Shown: positions 28,881 through 41,036 of the stretch, in pieces
How the letters are laid out: each line of letters begins with the position of its first letter
Position numbering within the stretch: position 1 is the stretch's first letter
Source: Siphonodentalium dalli
Lineage: Eukaryota > Mollusca > Scaphopoda > Gadilida > Siphonodentaliidae
NCBI GenBank assembly: GCA_032622095.1
Contig: CP136069.1
Span: forward strand, 69,339,319 to 69,403,318
Reading direction: 5' to 3'
DNA length: 64,000 nt
The notes under the pieces: model-generated
The model's database searches: none
What the model saw: the letters and a program-made list of their open reading frames with translations, nothing else
Told to the model about the DNA's origin: nothing
Position numbers and translations under genes: made by a program

Positions 28881-29189
28881 TCTAAGTCCATTTTAATTTT
28901 TTCGATCAGAAATGTCACATCAATGACAGGAACATCTATCCTCAGGGGGTAACTATGGCCCAGTACCCCCCAGTGGGGGCCACTATGGCCCAGTACCCCC
29001 CAGTGGGGTCCACTATGGCCCAGTATCGAATACTGGACCATCTATGGTCCTAGATGGTCCAGTATTCGATACTGGGCCATAGTGGCCCCCACTGGGGGGT
29101 ACTGGGCCATAGTGGCCCCCACTGGGGGGTACTGGGCCATAGTGGCCCCCACTGGGGGGTACTGGGCCATAGTGGCCCCCATTACTACT
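28881..29189 (-). repeat. Polinton right terminal inverted repeat, itself palindromic
   Basis: Reverse complement of the left TIR. It starts with unique sequence shared with 11240-11313, then carries 30-bp GGGGGCCACTATGGCCC units on both sides of a palindromic centre at about 29041. It ends ...CCCCCATTACTACT. It has about one unit fewer than the left TIR. Confidence 0.93.
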
Positions 29190-29195
29190 ATTGTC
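29190..29195. repeat. Polinton target-site duplication, right (ATTGTC)
   Basis: Identical to 10970-10975. Confidence 0.95.
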
Positions 29196-29379
29196 GTCTT
29201 TTATTTTTGCGAACTAATGTGTTTATGATGTCCATGCATCATATTATAACGTCTGAAGTATACGCAGTTGTAAATAAACAAATACTTCTTTATTAGTGGA
29301 ACGGATTAATTGCGATAAACAAAATAACAATTGACAAGGTGATCAGCCACTTCTTATATTCCATGACTATGTAAGAATC

Positions 29380-30259
29380 TATGGGGCGCCATCCCTGCAA
29401 ATATTCGTTTTCTGATATATCTCCTTGGATCCAAGCAGATATCTGCTCGCATTATGGAGATATCTCCTCGGTTTCAAGGAGATATCTGATTGGAATATGG
29501 AGATATCTCATCGGAAATATTTTTAAGGAGATATCTCCTTGAAACCGAGGAGATATCTCCATAATGCGATCAGATATCTGCTTGGATCCAAGGAGATATC
29601 TCCTTAGATCCAAGCAGATATCTGCTCACATATCTCCTTGGATCCTAGCAGATATCTGCTCGGATTATGGAGATATCTGCTTGCAAAATATTTCAAGGAG
29701 AAATATCCATATTCCGAGCAGATATCTGCTTGGATGTATTTCGAAAAAATGGAAAAAACGTATATGTACTGTGGAGAAATCATTAATATTTCATGGCCGC
29801 GGTTTTCCAGGGAGATATCTCCATAATCCAAGCAGATATCTGCTTGGAATATTTTCAAGGAGATATCTGCTTGGAATATGGAGATATCTCCTTGGGTCCA
29901 AGGAGATATCTCGTTGAAAACTATTTCAAGGAGATATCTCGATAATCCGATCAGATATCTGCTTGGATTATGGAGATATCTCGTCGGTTTCAAGGAGATA
30001 TCTCGTTGGAAATATTTCAAGCAGATATCTCCGGCGTAGTTGCGAGGAGATATCTCCTAGGATCCAAGGAGATATCTCCATAATCCAAGCAGATATCTCC
30101 TTGGATCCAAGGAGATATCTCCATAATGGACCATATTCCAAGCAGATATCTGCTAGGAATTGCAATTTCAAGCAGATATTTCCTCGAAACCGATGAGATA
30201 TCTCCGAATTACGAGGAGATATCTCCGAAAACTAATATTTGCAGGGGTGGCGCCCCATA
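29380..30259. mobile_element. Foldback element filled with AGATATCT palindromes
   Basis: The ends are inverted: TATGGGGCGCCATCCCTGCA on the left and its near complement (TGCAGGGGTGGCGCCCCATA) on the right. Between them are 29 GATATC hexamers by my count, nearly all extended as AGATATCT or GGAGATATCTCC, at spacings of roughly 20-40 bp. Flanks such as TTGGATCCAAG form larger palindromes. All ORFs in the block are repeat translations (ADISLD/RYLLG type). I see no clear target duplication. Class unknown. Confidence 0.8.
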
Positions 30260-30389
30260 AGAATTATGGTTTGTGATGCTAATTGAATATATAATTTATG
30301 AGAATACGTGTAACACTTTGAGCAAAATTATTCTCTATTCCCAACAAATATCCACAGCATGCAGAGGGTTTCACATCACTTTAACCTGG

Positions 30390-30411
30390 GCAACGCCGGG
30401 TAACCCTGCTA
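30390..30411 (+). mobile_element. Helitron-like 3' end
   Basis: CCTGGGCAACGCCGGG hairpin followed by TAACCCTG and CTAG before T, as at the 3' ends of Helitrons. I cannot find a matching 5' end, so the element is probably truncated or disrupted by the AGATATCT block. Confidence 0.5.
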
Positions 30412-30603
30412 GTTATACAAATAATATCCAAATCAATAAGTGTCAAAAATAATTAACAGACACCACTTGTCAATATCAATCAATGGGGAAGAACTCTATC
30501 GTAAGAATATTTATCAACAGACAACAAGATCATCGCTGGGCGTGACAAAATACGTCCTGGTAATTCCAACAAGGGTCATAACTGGTGAAATTGACATAAT
30601 TAT

Positions 30604-30756
30604 GCAATCAACGTCGTTTTCGATACATCTGTCGGCGTATAGAAGTGTCGGATGCCGAATTACATACTGTATAATTAGCGAAATTATACAAAGTATGTAG
30701 TTCGGCATCCGACACTTCTATACGCCGACAGATGCATCGAAAACGACGTTGATTGC
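30604..30756. repeat. Foldback MITE of about 153 bp
   Basis: Arms of about 68 bp are nearly perfect inverted copies: GCAATCAACGTCGTTTTCGA on the left, complement on the right. The loop is near 30673-30690. The opposing ORFs here come from the palindrome. Confidence 0.8.
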
Positions 30757-32264
30757 TTATAATTACGACAATCTGCATATTAGTTGGTGATTAAACAAGT
30801 TCTTTTTAAAGAAACTATATTAAAAACACTAAAATAGTAAAAATACCCAAGTGATATTTGTGTCTGGACTCAGCTGCTCTTTTAACCGAAATTGGAAATT
30901 GGGTCGAGAATAAATTGGGCGACCGACCGGAAGTTAGAGATGAACACACACAATTCGATCGCTGTTTCCGACATTCCAACTACACAAAAGCAAGAGACCA
31001 CACCCGTAAACTATTAAACTGTACTTGCTGGTGTAAATTTCACTTATTTAGAACGATTCTAGAACATGTATTGTCATAAAGGCAGTCCGATTCGATAGCG
31101 ATTCCGAAGCGGTGTTCTCAAACTTCGCCACCGAATTTGTTGTCTCCGGCGACTCGAAAAGTAAACAGTCGCTACAAAGGTGCATTCTATGCTGTCATGA
31201 CCACTGCCATGTCATATTATTATTGGCACGAAGCTGGATAAATGCTAATACTAATGGTGGAATAGTTATGTAATACATTCTTTTATCCCCAAATAAATTA
31301 ATGTACTATTTTGCTGTTTAATCGGCGATAATTTTTCTCTGATATTTGGCGTCTTGCGTTACCACTAGAAACGGAAGTGATTTCTTGCGATTTGATTGGT
31401 GGACAAAATAAAATTCCGGGTAAATTCGCCCCATGGATATTCGACTTGGTTTGCGAACTTTTTAAGGTATCACTACCCCCAGTGATGCGGGAAACGACAC
31501 TTCCCTCCACTGATAGATATTGTCGCTACCAAGCGTATCTAAGGGCCTTGACCAATCAAATGCACGCATTTTAGTCAAAGCGAAAGTAGTTGTAATTATA
31601 GAATGATGTAAGCCAAATTCGAACTTGATATGTATTTTGGGCTAGTAAACTCACAACCAAATTTCATTGCATTCAGCTCAGACTTACTAATGTTATCATC
31701 CGGCAATTCTATTCAGCCGAAGATGTTAGGGGGATTTTATATAGTCCCCAGGAAAAGTTTGTGCAATAGTATGTATTGCTTGGGCGCGTGGCAATATACG
31801 TCCGTTAAATCCGATTTAGAATTGACCTGTATTTTGTGTTAGTAAACACACATGCCAAATTTCATTCCATTCAGTTGAGACTTACTAATGTTATCACCCG
31901 GAAACGAAAACAAGAGAACGGACCATGCAATAACACAATATACGTCCCGTTTAAAAAAAAAAAGGGCATATACAAATAAGTTAAATTTAATGCATTATGT
32001 GCGGTTTCTATGGGAGGCCACATTCACATTTATTATAATTGAGTTGCGCTTCTGCAATTAAGTTGCGCTTATGGACACATGAAAGTTGCAACCATTCGGA
32101 TTAATATTGAAAATAACCCAATTGGCTAAGGGATAGCTAGCACACTAATAGCTTCGTCAAATTCAAATTTATTAATAATTGCACTGAGTCGTAATCCAAA
32201 TGTGCTGAATCACAACTCAATTGTGCTGAAGCGCAATTATTGTTCCTATTTAATGTAAGTGCAA
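30757..32264. other. Intergenic DNA with weak repeats
   Basis: No gene supported. A block with CCAAATTTCATTxCATTCAG near 31660 recurs near 31855, both followed by ACTTACTAATGTTATCA, about 200 bp apart. This is probably the core of a decayed repeat element. Confidence 0.45.
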
Positions 32265-32526
32265 TCTCATATATATTTTGAAGACCTCTGTTTGTCTGTC
32301 TGTATGTCTGTCTGTATGTCATTTATACAAATCTACGATTCTCGACCGATCGGGACGAAACTTGGTACGTGTGTGTAGTTTGACCAGGCGGTCGACGTTG
32401 TCGCATTGGCGAGCCCGTGCGGCGCCCGCTTCGCGCATGCGCAGACGAGATCTCGGAAACGGGTGTAGCTATCGACTTGAAATTTGGTTTTTGAACAGCC
32501 CCGACAACATCGGGTCCACCAGCTAG
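32265..32526 (+). mobile_element. Non-autonomous Helitron, copy B (one core unit)
   Basis: Starts TCTCATATATATTTTGAAG after host A. Ends with a CCCGACAACATCGGG hairpin, then CTAG before host T. It contains the CTGT microsatellite, the GATCGGGACGAAACTTGG domain and only one GC-rich core unit with GCGCATGCGC. Confidence 0.9.
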
Positions 32527-32730
32527 TTAATATATATAGTGGAGTAGATGGAGGAAAATTTTCAAGGCAATTGTTCAGTTTGAGACTAAAGCATGAAACT
32601 TGGTACATATGTAGGCCTACATATATATTCACATACTAATTGTTATTAGATGTGAAGCCACGCTGAAATTTAATTTTAACCCCTCTTTTAAGTGGTTTTC
32701 TGAATTTAAAGAGCGTTTCCTGATTATCTA

Positions 32731-33244
32731 TCTCATATATATTTTGAAGACCTCTGTTTGTCTGTCTGTCTGTCTGTATGTATGTTTGTTTGTCATTTAT
32801 ACAAATCTACGATTCTCGACCGATCGGGACGAAACTTGGTACGTGTGTGTGGTTTGACCAGGCGGTGGACGTTGTCGTATTGGCGAGCCCGTGCGGCGCC
32901 CGCTTCGCGCATGCGCAGACGAGATATCGGAAACGGGTGGAGCTATCGACTTGAAATTTGCTATGTGAATGTATCTTGCCCCGGATAAGAATTTTATCGG
33001 GTTGCCGAGCCCGTGTGACACCAGCTTCGCGCATGCGCAGACGAGATCTCGGAAACGAGTGGAGCTATCGACTTGAAATTTGGTATGTGAATGTAGCTTG
33101 CCCCGGATACGAATTTTATCGGGTCGCCGAGTCCGTGCGACGCCAGCTTCGCACATGCGCAGACCAGATCTCGGAAACGGGTAGAGCTATCGACTTGAAA
33201 TTTGTTTTTTTAATAGCCCGGACAACGTCGGGCTCATCGGCTAG
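32731..33244 (+). mobile_element. Non-autonomous Helitron, copy C
   Basis: The same termini: TCTCATATATA after host A, and GCCCGGACAACGTCGGGC hairpin with CTAG. Three core units, each with a GCATGCGCAGA palindrome (one mutated to CACATGCGC). It is directly joined to copy D. Confidence 0.9.
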
Positions 33245-34092
33245 TCTCATATATATTTTGAAGACCTTTGTTTGTTTGTTTGTCTGTATGTATGTATGTC
33301 TGTCATTAATACAAATCTACAATTCTCGACCGATCGGGACGAAACTTGGTACGTGTGTGTAGTTTGACCAGGCGGTCGTCGTTGTCGTATTGGCGAGCCC
33401 GTGCGGCGCCCGCTTCGCGCATGCGCAGACGAGATATCGGAAACGGGTGGAGCTATCGACTTGAAATTTGCGATGTGAATGTATCTTGCCCCGGATACGA
33501 ATTTTATCGGGTCGCCGAGCCCGTGCGACGCCAGCTTCGCGCATGCGCAGACCAGATCTCGGAAACCGGTGGAGCTATCGACTTGAAATTTGGTATGTGA
33601 ATGTATCTTGCCCCGGATACGAATTTTATCGGGTCGCCGAGCCCGTGCGACGCCAGCTTCGTGCAGACGAGATCTCGGAAACGGACAGCGCATGCGCAGA
33701 CGAGATCTCGGAAACGGGTGGAGCTATCGACTTGAAATTTGCTATGTGAATGTATCTTTCCCCGGATACGAATTTTATCGGGTCGCCGAGCCCGTGCGGC
33801 GCCCGCTTCCCGCATGCGCAGACGAGATCTCGGAAACGGGTGGAGCTATCGACTTGAAATTTGCTATGTGAATGTATCTTGCCCCGGATACGAATTTTAT
33901 CGGGTCGCCGAGCCCGTGCGACGCCAGCTTCGTGCATGCGCAGACCAGATCTCGGAAACGGGTGGAGCTATCGACTTGAAATTTTGTTTTTGAATAGCTA
34001 TCCAAGTACGTTAATCCAGATAAAGGTACATGAGCTATCGACTTGAAATTTGGTTTTTGAATAGCCCGGACAACGTCGAGCTCATCGGCTAG
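33245..34092 (+). mobile_element. Non-autonomous Helitron, copy D, tandem to copy C
   Basis: It begins immediately after CTAG of copy C and ends with CTAG at 34089-34092 before T. It has about five core units of ~122 bp. One unit is rearranged near 33660-33690, where a short CAGACGAGATCTCGG duplication occurs. A ~60-bp insertion or duplication precedes the end (33990-34040). Confidence 0.9.
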
Positions 34093-34844
34093 TACTATAT
34101 ATTTTGAGACTTCCGTATATATGTGTGTGTGGGGGGTGTGTGTGTGTGTACTTCATAGAATCGAAAACACGTTGACGGATCGAGCTCAAATTTCGTATAT
34201 AAGTGTAAAATCCCACGGACACCGCCGTTGTCGCGTTTTGGAGAAGCTCAGAGCACCGTTTCTCCCTTCCCAATCATCAAAATCAACGCAATCGGCACTT
34301 CGGAGTTAATAGCGTTGATACATAAAGAGCGTTCGTTTTCCGCAGTGTCTATATAAAGAGCGTCGTTTTCACTATCTACTTATCTGTATGACCGGAGTCT
34401 GATTGTAGCCTGTCGCTCGAAATATTATGCAGAGAGATTTCACGACGGGAAGCGTTTGTTTTCAATTCAATGCAATGTTATCGCTCGAAATAAAGACTCG
34501 AAATATTATGCAGAGAGATTTCCCGACGGGAAGTGTTTGTTTTCAATTCAATGCAATGTTATCGCTCGAAATATTATGCAGAGAGATTTCACGACATTAG
34601 GACGGGTACGGGCAGATTTAAAAAAAACAAAAACAAAGAATGCGTTGTCTGTCGTTCTTAGGAAGGGGGATTTCATCGGCAAAAATTTTCCGCCAGAAAC
34701 CAAAACTAAAAAATAAAAATAAAAAAAATATATTAAATTTAAAAAACATTAAATTAATATTAAATTTAAAAAAAAAACATAAATAAAAACAAAATAAATG
34801 TCATGTTTCTGACCAACCACTCCAGTGGCGGGCTAACCTGCTAG
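34093..34844. mobile_element. Probable second Helitron-type element with a 3-unit repeat
   Basis: Ends CTCCAGTGGCGGGCTAACCTG then CTAG before T (34841-34844), a Helitron-like 3' end. Inside, a ~65-bp unit (GAAATATTATGCAGAGAGAT) occurs three times at about 34418-34595. GT-rich DNA lies near 34120-34150. The 5' limit is uncertain. Confidence 0.4.
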
Positions 34845-35899
34845 TATAATATATTAAATGTCGCAATTAATATTACCATGAAATATGCGATTTAAAATTA
34901 GAAATATGCAGTAAGTATGACTCTGCGAGATATAATGCCACATTTTTAGGTTAAAATTGGAACTGCCCGTCCAAGGTGGCCATCAAAATGGCAGCCGTAA
35001 GTGGAAAATTTGACGGTTTTTCACTAATATCTTCTAGATCAGTTTCTTCTGCTGTTTGGAATTGTTCAGAATTGTGATTTTATATTGTATTGTTCATGTT
35101 AACTGATCTTTGGAGCAATGAAATATGTCTCTTCCGATCCCTGAAAAATTTAAATTTACAGAACTCGGTATGAAATTTCACCAAAAATCACCGTTATGAT
35201 TCTAGTCATATATCATCAAAAAATGGACAGAATTGTGCAACGTTAGTGAGGCATGCCATTACTTATGAATATTTCAACTCAATGGAACCAAAATTGTCAT
35301 TTGGTCTCAAAATGGCTGCAAACATGGCGGCCAAACATGGAAAATGGTAAATGTGCCCTAACATGCCATGTAATCGCTTTCAAGTTGTGGTCGATGAATA
35401 AAATTGGCTATTCTGTCTTATATGCATTAAATTCTAACATTTCTGTTGCACATTGGTTAAGTGTTACTATTTGTCTATCACAACCTTGTCATAAAGATCG
35501 GAAAAATTGATGTTTATTTAGACAAAATTACTCAAGATGGCTTAAAAAAAGGCAACAAAATTTGGTTAAAAAAGAAGAAAGAAGTTTTTCATATATCCCG
35601 AACATTATTCTCCGTTGTTCCCAAAAGGTAGCAAACTGTGACTCACTTGATTATTAACCATGTTACTTTTATCAACTGACGACTAAATGTTTCATTCAGG
35701 TTGTCTCAGTACCTTCTGAGGCATGACAAATTCATTTTAAATGATGCAGTATGGAATTTTGCCAAAAGATCTTTTGAGATTTTGGCCATATTTTTTAACG
35801 GAAATGGATAGAACGTCGACACGGAACTGAGGAGACCATATTATGTGACTACTCCCGCCCGTTGGTATCAAAATCAACTTATTATATTGTGCATGTCAA
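34845..35899. other. Intergenic DNA with dispersed AAATGGCxGCC repeat
   Basis: No gene. It contains fragments like CAAAATGGCAGCC and AAAATGGCTGCAAACATGGC that recur across the right half of the window (about 38.6, 40.9, 49.4, 50.0, 55.5 and 63.5 kb). I interpret them as remains of one old repeat family. Confidence 0.5.
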
Positions 35900-37600
35900 A
35901 ATGGCAGCCAGGAAATGAGTCTGTATTGTGGTGAGTGAATTGTATGGTCACGAATGATGCGAATGAGTGGCTATATGGTGATGGGTGATGTGTCCATAGT
36001 GAGATGCAAATAGGTATACAATGAGTGAATGTATGGTCGCGTGTAAGGTGAATAGCTATACAGCGATTGGATGTATGGTCATTGAAGTCGCGTATGAGTA
36101 TACATGTAATGATAGTAGCTACATGGCCACTGGCCAGCTGTGTTTGTTTGTGTATACATGTATATATAGTGACTAAGGTCATGTGTGTGATATACATGTG
36201 TACATTGGGTGACTATTGTCATGGGTGGGTGTATGTGTATACATATGTTGACTGTATGGTCATGGGTATGGTGTATGAATAGATAGGGAGTGGTTGTATG
36301 TTTGTGTGTAATGTATATATGTGTAAATGTAATGACTGTACGGTCATGCTTGCTGAAGTGTATATGCATTCCCGATGTATAGCTGGATGGTCATTGGTGG
36401 ACGTGTTGGTATATATGAAGTGCCCTTGTAGTCGTGGTTGTTTATATGATGTATATGTATCTCTGCCCTGATTGTATTGTCACTGGTGGGTGTACGGGTA
36501 TACAGGGAGTAGCTGTATAATCATGAATGAGTATATGAGCACAGATCGAGTGGCTGAATTGTCATGGTGTATATGCAAATCTGGAGTGTACGGATGGTCA
36601 TGTGGGGTATTGGTATATCCATTGGTGAGGTGTATATGCATACCCGGAGTGACTCTATGGTCACAAATGGGGTGTATATGTATCTCGTGAGTGGGTATAT
36701 GGTCATGGGTGCGACGAATATATATACAGGGAGTGGCTGTATGGCCAATGGTAACGTGATGTGCGTTGCATTGCTATATATTGAAGGCTGTATGGTCAAT
36801 TATGAGGTGTCGATGTATACATTTAGTGACTCTATAGGCATGGGTGGGGTGTATATGTACAGTATATATATTTAGTGACTCTATAGGCATGGGTGGGGTG
36901 TATATGTACAGTATATATATATTTAGTGACTCTATAGGCATGGGTGGGGGTGTACATGTATATGTACAGTATATATATTTAGTGACTCTATATGCATGGG
37001 TGGGGTGTATATGTACAGTATATATATTCAGTGACTCTATGGGCATGGGTGGGGTGTATATGTACAGTATATATATTTAGTGACTCTATAGGCATGGGTG
37101 TGGTGTATATGTACAGTATATATATATTTAGTGACTCTATAGGCATGGATGGGGTGTATATGTACAGGATACATATTTAGTGGTTATATGGCCATAGTTA
37201 TTGAGGAGTAATCGAATGGGTAATGATGATGTGAATTGGTAAACAGTTAGTGGCTGCATGACTACGATATGGTGTATGGGTATACAACGAGTGGCTGAAT
37301 TGTCTTGAGTGAAGAGTGTATTGAAGCCTGGCGTATACCAATAGCCATGTATGCGGGGCATTCTTATATATAAAATGGTTGTATGGCCATTGGTGAGGTG
37401 TATAATTATGTATACCCTGAGTGTCTCTTTGTTTGTGGTTGCAGTGTATATGTATATCTTGCGTGGCTATGTGGCCATGGATGTGGCAAATACATATACA
37501 GGGAGTGATTGTATGACCATTAGTGAGGTGAATATGCATAAGAAATGAATGTGTGATCATGCATGTGGTGAATATGTGTACAGGAAGTGACTATATAAAT
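35900..37600 (+). repeat. Minisatellite region, ~50-bp core at 36824-37180
   Basis: The whole region is built from degenerate TATGGTCATGGGTG and GTGTATATGTATAC units. From 36824 to about 37180 it becomes a clean tandem array of about seven ~50-bp units starting AGTGACTCTATAGGCATGGG. The Tyr/Met/Gly-rich ORFs on both strands are repeat translations. Confidence 0.85.
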
Positions 37601-40105
37601 ATATATATATTATATATATCACTAACTCATGTATATGTTAATCGATTGGGAGGTAATATAAGAGAGGCCTCCGTCTCGGTTGACTTTTATATGCACAATG
37701 GAGGAAACGGTGTTCCTGACATTAGTTAATCAGTCTTGATGCCAATGGCCCAGAATTTGATTTTGTTAACATATTTTCACTACTCTCCTTGTTTGACTGT
37801 CTAAAAGGCCTTCTGGCCCACCTGCCAGTGCATTACTCTGACTTTTCTGTCATGCTAGTGTGCTAGCTGTGAGGTAGCTACCGTAGCATACCACGATAGA
37901 TGTGTTACCTGGTCTGACACCCACTTAACTAACATGCCTACAAATGTTATTTGACCAGATTGGGCACATAAGTATGCCCCTCTCAGTTCAGTTTGATAGT
38001 TCTGCTCATTTCCGTTCAAAACATGCCCAGAATCCCATGAGAGGTTTTCGGCATACTGCATGATTTAAAATGAAATGGTTGTGCCGCATTTACTGGGACA
38101 ACCATGATATAACATTTAGTTGTTAGTTAATTACGTAACATGTTTAATAACCAAGTGAATCACAACTTTCTACCTTTACAGAAGTGCAGAGCATAATGTT
38201 CTGGATATATCTGAAGATATCAACTTTTTACCAAATTTTGCAAGCGATCTTGAGTATTATTTTCTTCAAAAAACACCTCAATGTGATGCATTTAAGATGG
38301 ATCAAAACAATAAACACAAAAGATAGTTCCATTTTACTTTAAAAATCAAAAATTTGTGCGGATTTTGAGAGAAAATTCCAATAATTTTGGTAATGTAATA
38401 AGAACCAAGATTCATCATAAATGTTGGTATTCAATGTATATACGACAAAATAGGCAATATTATTCATCAACGACAATTTTTGAGCGATTGAATTTACCAT
38501 TTTCTATATTTTGGCCGCTATTTGGACAGCCATCTTTTAGCTAAAGTGACCATTTTGGTTTTCCGAACCAGTTTCATACAACAGAAACTGATTTAGAAGA
38601 TAATAGTGAAAAAACGTAAAATGTTCTACTTACAACTGCCATTTTGATGGCCATCTTTGAAAAAAAAGAAAACAGTTAGCCATCATTCTGTTTCCGGTCG
38701 CTCGACTAATTTGGTCGTTGAAGCAGAATTTTGGGATCAAACCGGAAGAAATTGGATACAATCTGATTATGGTGTCATTCGACGCGGAAAATCCTCAGGA
38801 ACAACATATCCAAATTCCGCTTTGGGGAATCTTTGTTATCCAAGATGGCGTCCAACATGGTTGCAATACTACATCAGTTCTCGAAACAAGTCATTATACG
38901 ATATATTGTGGCATCGGAATTACGCCGTTATACCAGTTTGTGTTATATTATAGTACGGGGGTGAATAGAGTGACACGCACAGAAAATTATACAACCGTGG
39001 CCATGAAATGGCTGTCAAAATGGCAACATCTCCAAGCAATACAACGAACAAAGCAACATATTGGATAACCACATAGGAGTGAAAATATGTAATGGTAATA
39101 TACAAGTCGGTTGTTGAATATCTTTAAAGGTACACCCATCATTAAAACAGATCCATCTGAATGATTTATCGGCCACTGCTCCGTAAGTCAAACCCCAATG
39201 ATTAACGTCTTTAAAGTTTGGGTGTTCTGCTTATCCAACATCCAATTGTCGGGCCAAAAATAATAATATCGGACATGCAATGCACAAACTAATGTTTCGC
39301 CTCACAGTTCATGGTAGTTTCATTCGGCATGATGATTAATTATTGAATGTAACGCCGACATCTAAGTTCACACTCTAACGGTCTAAATGTTAGTTATATT
39401 TCCGGAATTGTCAACACTTCCGGTGATAGTAAACCTTACATATATATGTCGCAATGCGTATTATACAGTAAAGAAACACCCATATTTTCAATAGATTAGC
39501 ACCGCATCTTACCAGATCAAAGAGAACGTACAAAACACATTGTATGTAAGACTAATTTTCATGCTGCTACCAAACCGTATTCTTAGTAGACAATTTTGTT
39601 CAAATTACTTCAATCAAAACTTTACAACTGGAATATGCTGCCACGCAATGCACACTATTAGTTTTCAGTATATTTTGTTTGAAAATATCTTACCATGATC
39701 GCCGTTTAAGATGTTATTTCAACGTTGAACATTCACGCAATATTATTAATTATGGATCTGTGTGCAGCAGCTATGTGTAACATTAGGGAGAGGGAATAAA
39801 CGTGGTGGCGCGGTTGAAGATAACGTAGCAAGTTTCGCGTAGATGTGGCCTTGGTGAATTCAACCAAATATAATTTCCAGGTATAAACACAGTCTTTGTC
39901 ACAGAGCATGTAGGCAATTTTTGTCAAATTTATTGACGATAGTCTATGGTACTCCTTCGTGTTTTAATAAATTTAGTTCATGGTATACCACCATGCATTC
40001 TTGCGATAAAAGCGAAATATTCGTGTTTTATCACTTGATCTGAGGCAACTATATGACTACAATTTTGAGACACGGGCAATAGGATCTACGCATTTTACCC
40101 AGTAC
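37601..40105. other. Intergenic DNA with a dispersed repeat copy
   Basis: A TA-rich stretch (37595-37620) is followed by non-coding DNA. About 38690-39020 carries the dispersed repeat with ACCGGAAGAAATTGG, TGGTGTCATTCGACGCGG and AAGATGGCGTCCAACATGG, also found near 40.9, 49.4, 49.8, 55.8 and 63.7 kb. No gene supported. Confidence 0.5.
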
Positions 40106-40298
40106 TACAGTAATTCCCAAAGTAATTGACCACTTAATCACAGCAGAATTATGGGTAATTTTTCAGGATTTAGTCGGAAATATGGCTTGTTGCGAGCTTT
40201 CCGATGAATGGCAACAAGTCATATTTCCGACTAAATCCTGAAAAATTACCCATAATTCTGCTGTGGTTAAGTGGTCAATTACTTTGGGCATTACTGTA
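40106..40298. mobile_element. Foldback MITE, family 1, copy 3
   Basis: TACAGTAATTCCCAAAGTAA on the left and GCATTACTGTA on the right. Between them is a nearly perfect hairpin with GCAGAATTATGGGTAA and GGATTTAGTCGGAAATATG. It is the best-preserved copy of the family also seen at 2200 and 3912. Confidence 0.8.
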
Positions 40299-41036
40299 TA
40301 TGAATACCTTTCGTACCGTTTTATATCATTTTGAAAGGTTTCATGCTGTAGATAGACTGCTCGGAGTACACATTATTCTGCTTCTAGAAAAAGGTCGCAT
40401 AGTCAATACATCTCTACTAAATCCCATTTAGCTGTTTAATTATACATATATCACATGATTCAAGATAAGCAGTACAGAAAAAACTGCGTTATGTTTCCGT
40501 TTCTGGGCGCACAAAAGTCAAGATTTAACCGTTTCATAAGACCCTGGTTTCGCTTGCTCTCTCGTGAGATACATTAGAGATAATTCGTACATCTCTAATC
40601 AAAAGTTTCTCTTATACTCTGCAATCATTCTTCCTCGCATAATTCGAGTGTTTGTTCACTCGCATAGGACTAGCTCTTCAATTTTGCACAAACTGTAAAT
40701 TTCATCCGATTTTGTCGGCCATTTTGGGAAATACATTCTACAGATATGGTTTATGACAAAGCATTGTTTGTGTATATTTCAATTTATTACGAATTTGGCA
40801 TTAATTGGAGCACCTACCGCAGAGATTCAATATTTTGCGATAACAACAGACATTATGGACGCCATCTGGATCCTGAATTTTCCCATGAGCGGATTTTTGA
40901 TATGTTGTTCCTGGTGTTTTTCCGCGTCGAATGACACAAAAATCAGCTTGTATCCAATTTCTTCCGGGTTCAACTCTCCCACGACCACACTAGACGGAGA
41001 TGACGCCTACTATAGACGTGCTCTTGAGCTAATCCG
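40299..41036. other. Intergenic DNA with an inverted dispersed-repeat copy
   Basis: The stretch at about 40850-41000 is the dispersed repeat in the minus orientation (CGCGTCGAATGACAC, TTCTTCCGGGTTCAACTC). No gene supported. Confidence 0.45.

Larger units (their letters stand above)
10976..29189. mobile_element. Complete Polinton/Maverick virus-like transposon, 18.2 kb
   Basis: Bounded by a perfect 6-bp duplication and inverted termini that begin AGTAGTAATGGGGG, agreeing with the AG-start of Polinton ends. It holds the defining gene set: protein-primed DNA polymerase B, rve integrase with chromodomain, packaging ATPase, adenain-like protease, double-jelly-roll major capsid protein and penton. 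The size is within the usual 15-20 kb. Most genes are on the minus strand; the right 4 kb holds divergent pairs. Premature stops, frameshifts and a hAT insertion show that this copy is no longer functional as a whole, although capsid, integrase, protease and ATPase frames are intact. The perfect TSD suggests fairly recent insertion. Confidence 0.97.

Noticed and set aside
29564-30196. ORFs with repeated RYLLG / ADISLD motifs
   Set aside because: They are translations of the AGATATCT palindrome array, with similar products on both strands.
29380-30259. CRISPR-like array because of regular short palindromes
   Set aside because: Spacers are not unique, repeats are only 8-12 bp, the genome is eukaryotic and no cas genes exist.
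36067-37361. Many Tyr/Met/His-rich ORFs on both strands
   Set aside because: They translate the ~50-bp minisatellite and its degenerate flanks.
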